Source: an uncultured bacterium
GTDB lineage: Bacteria > Patescibacteriota > Minisyncoccia > Phycocordibacterales > UBA1006
Assembly: GCA_903873095.1 (NCBI GenBank)
Contig: CAIQMU010000029.1
Location: forward strand, 1 to 7,588
Length of the DNA stretch: 7,588 bases
Reading direction: 5' to 3'
The notes beneath the pieces are model-generated. The model did no database searches. It had not been told where the DNA came from and worked only from the letters and a program-made list of their open reading frames with translations. This document shows, one piece after another, positions 7,094-7,588 of the stretch (positions are counted from its first letter, which is position 1; each line of letters begins with the position of its first letter). Position numbers and translations under genes: made by a program.

Positions 7094-7235
7094 AAAAACC
7101 GCCGAAAATTCTTCATCGCCGTGAGTCCCCCTTCACTCGCATTCGCGAGTTACGGCGGGACACAGCGCACTGTGCCCTTCCGTAGCTTTATGCGAAGGAG
7201 GGTCTCCCGGCTCAACGAATTTTCGGCGGTTTTTT
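7094..7235 (+). terminator. Helicase terminator with a 105-base structured loop
   Basis: Perfect 18-base arms (7094-7111 and 7217-7234) carry the core ACCGCCG/CGGCGGT and end in TTTTTT (7230-7235), 3 bases after the helicase stop TAG. These are the usual features of the window's terminators, but the loop is 105 bases instead of 3-4. The arms alone would make an ordinary terminator, suggesting that the loop content is a later insertion. Whether the interrupted hairpin still terminates is unknown; inner hairpins would bring the arms together. Confidence 0.75.
7112..7216. repeat. Multi-hairpin element nested in the terminator loop
   Basis: Inner inverted repeats include CGCCGT (7117-7122) with ACGGCG (7152-7157); ACTCGC (7135-7140) with GCGAGT (7145-7150), loop ATTC; GGG-A-CACAG (7157-7165) with CTGTGCCC (7170-7177), with one bulged A; and CCTTC (7176-7180) with GAAGG (7194-7198). 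Some of these compete at shared bases (7157, 7176-7177). It is more GC-rich than the flanking genes and has no convincing open reading frame. It resembles REP-like intergenic elements that I recall from other genomes, including the CTTCCGTAGCTTTATGCGAAG part, but I cannot show a second copy in this window. Confidence 0.55.
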
Positions 7236-7243
7236 GTAACTTA

Positions 7244-7252
7244 TGCTATAGT
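7244..7252 (+). promoter_or_regulatory. Extended -10 promoter of rsmA
   Basis: The sequence reads TGC-TATAGT, with the ATG at 7259 six bases after the hexamer. A start 7 bases beyond the hexamer falls on the A of the ATG, predicting a leaderless mRNA. The element follows the helicase terminator by 8 bases. No Shine-Dalgarno sequence is present. Confidence 0.65.
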
Positions 7253-7258
7253 TTCGCC

Positions 7259-7588
7259 ATGAATCACCGACCAAAAAAGTCTCTGGGGCAGAACTTTCTG
7301 AAATCTGAGGCAATTGTCGACAAAATAATAGAGGCGGCAAAACTCTCAAAAAACGATACCGTTTTGGAAATTGGACCAGGACAGGGAATGCTTACCAAGA
7401 AAATCCTTGTTTCTGCAGGGGGTGTTATTGCCGTCGAAAAAGACACTGATCTTATTTCGGGCCTTGAAACAACATTTTCTGAGGATATTTCTAATAAAAA
7501 ACTCACGATTATCAATGCCGATATCCTTGAATTTGATCCGAAAGAAATCCGAACAACACACCCCCTACCCCCTCTAAAAGAGGGGGCC
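7259..7588 (+). CDS. rsmA: RsmA (KsgA) 16S rRNA adenine dimethyltransferase, N-terminal part
   Basis: The first 110 codons, cut by the window end. The product is the SAM-dependent enzyme that dimethylates the two adjacent adenines in the 3' terminal hairpin of 16S rRNA during small-subunit maturation. The N-terminal family signature KKSLGQNFL (6-14) is present, then SAM-binding motif I VLEIGPGQGMLT (35-46), motif II VIAVEKD (56-62) with the acidic ribose-binding Glu60, and NADILEFD (86-93). The catalytic NLPY-type motif, expected soon after, lies beyond the window. From about residue 97 the sequence (IRTTHPLPPLKEGA) does not look like this family and is encoded by the palindromic element also found in the helicase gene. 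The frame is open to the last base, so the gene could be intact with an in-frame insert or interrupted just outside. The ATG is chosen from the signature position and the promoter 6 bases upstream. Confidence 0.93.
   Translation, partial: MNHRPKKSLGQNFLKSEAIVDKIIEAAKLSKNDTVLEIGPGQGMLTKKILVSAGGVIAVEKDTDLISGLETTFSEDISNKKLTIINADILEFDPKEIRTTHPLPPLKEGA
7546..7588. repeat. Second copy of the palindromic element, inside rsmA
   Basis: The 20-base lead-in is identical to the helicase copy (AATCCGAACAACACACCCCC). It is followed by TA instead of CAA, then the hairpin CCCCCTCT (7568-7575), loop AAA, AGAGGGGG (7579-7586). Differences are confined to the C-run spacer, the loop and the base after the hairpin. 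The 1-base length difference and the position place rsmA in another reading frame through the element. The right end lies outside the window. Confidence 0.85.

Noticed and set aside
7112..7216. A tRNA or other standard RNA gene in the terminator loop
   Set aside because: The hairpins do not form a tRNA cloverleaf with the expected conserved bases (no TTCGA arm, no acceptor-CCA layout), and I recognise no known riboswitch core.
1..7588. CRISPR array, transposase gene, or reassigned TGA codons
   Set aside because: There are no regularly spaced direct repeats and no transposase motifs. All the complete genes end in TAA or TAG with full-length domains under the standard code, so there is no sign of TGA being read as glycine.

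Overview
The window reads like part of a small, compact genome from the Candidate Phyla Radiation (Patescibacteria, Parcubacteria-like). This is inference from several signs: moderately AT-rich sequence, tightly packed genes, standard code with TAA or TAG stops, a DUF5663-like protein (a family I associate with these bacteria), a LysM-M23 peptidase of the style common there, and starts without Shine-Dalgarno sequences. No marker gene in the window fixes the lineage.

Layout. Positions 1-2425 hold two minus-strand genes for exported proteins: a predicted HExxH zinc metallopeptidase (26-1030) and, upstream of it, a LysM-LysM-M23 peptidoglycan endopeptidase (1076-2425, start uncertain). A long hairpin terminator separates them. 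From 2497 the strand switches. A three-gene operon (2497-3021, 3026-4756, 4758-5054; gaps of 4 and 1 bases) encodes two uncharacterised proteins with Pro/Thr/Ala-rich linkers and a DUF5663-like small protein, and ends at a 19-bp-stem terminator. Next come a UvrD/PcrA-type superfamily 1 helicase (5114-7090), an unusually large terminator with a 105-base structured insert in its loop (7094-7235), and the first 110 codons of rsmA/ksgA (7259 to the window end).

How it works together. The minus-strand pair forms a cell-envelope module (wall cleavage plus an exported protease). The helicase and RsmA are housekeeping genes for DNA repair and ribosome maturation. The central operon has no known role.

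Three signals stand out. (1) The same C-rich palindromic element lies in frame inside both the helicase gene and rsmA, read in two different frames. In the helicase it is flanked by a 7-base direct repeat, and removing one 42-base unit would restore an uninterrupted protein. (2) A multi-hairpin element is nested in the loop of the helicase terminator. (3) Four transcription units share an extended -10 promoter (TGn plus a TA-rich hexamer) placed only 6-9 bases before the ATG, implying leaderless or nearly leaderless mRNAs. Three of these promoters sit directly against the terminator of the upstream gene.
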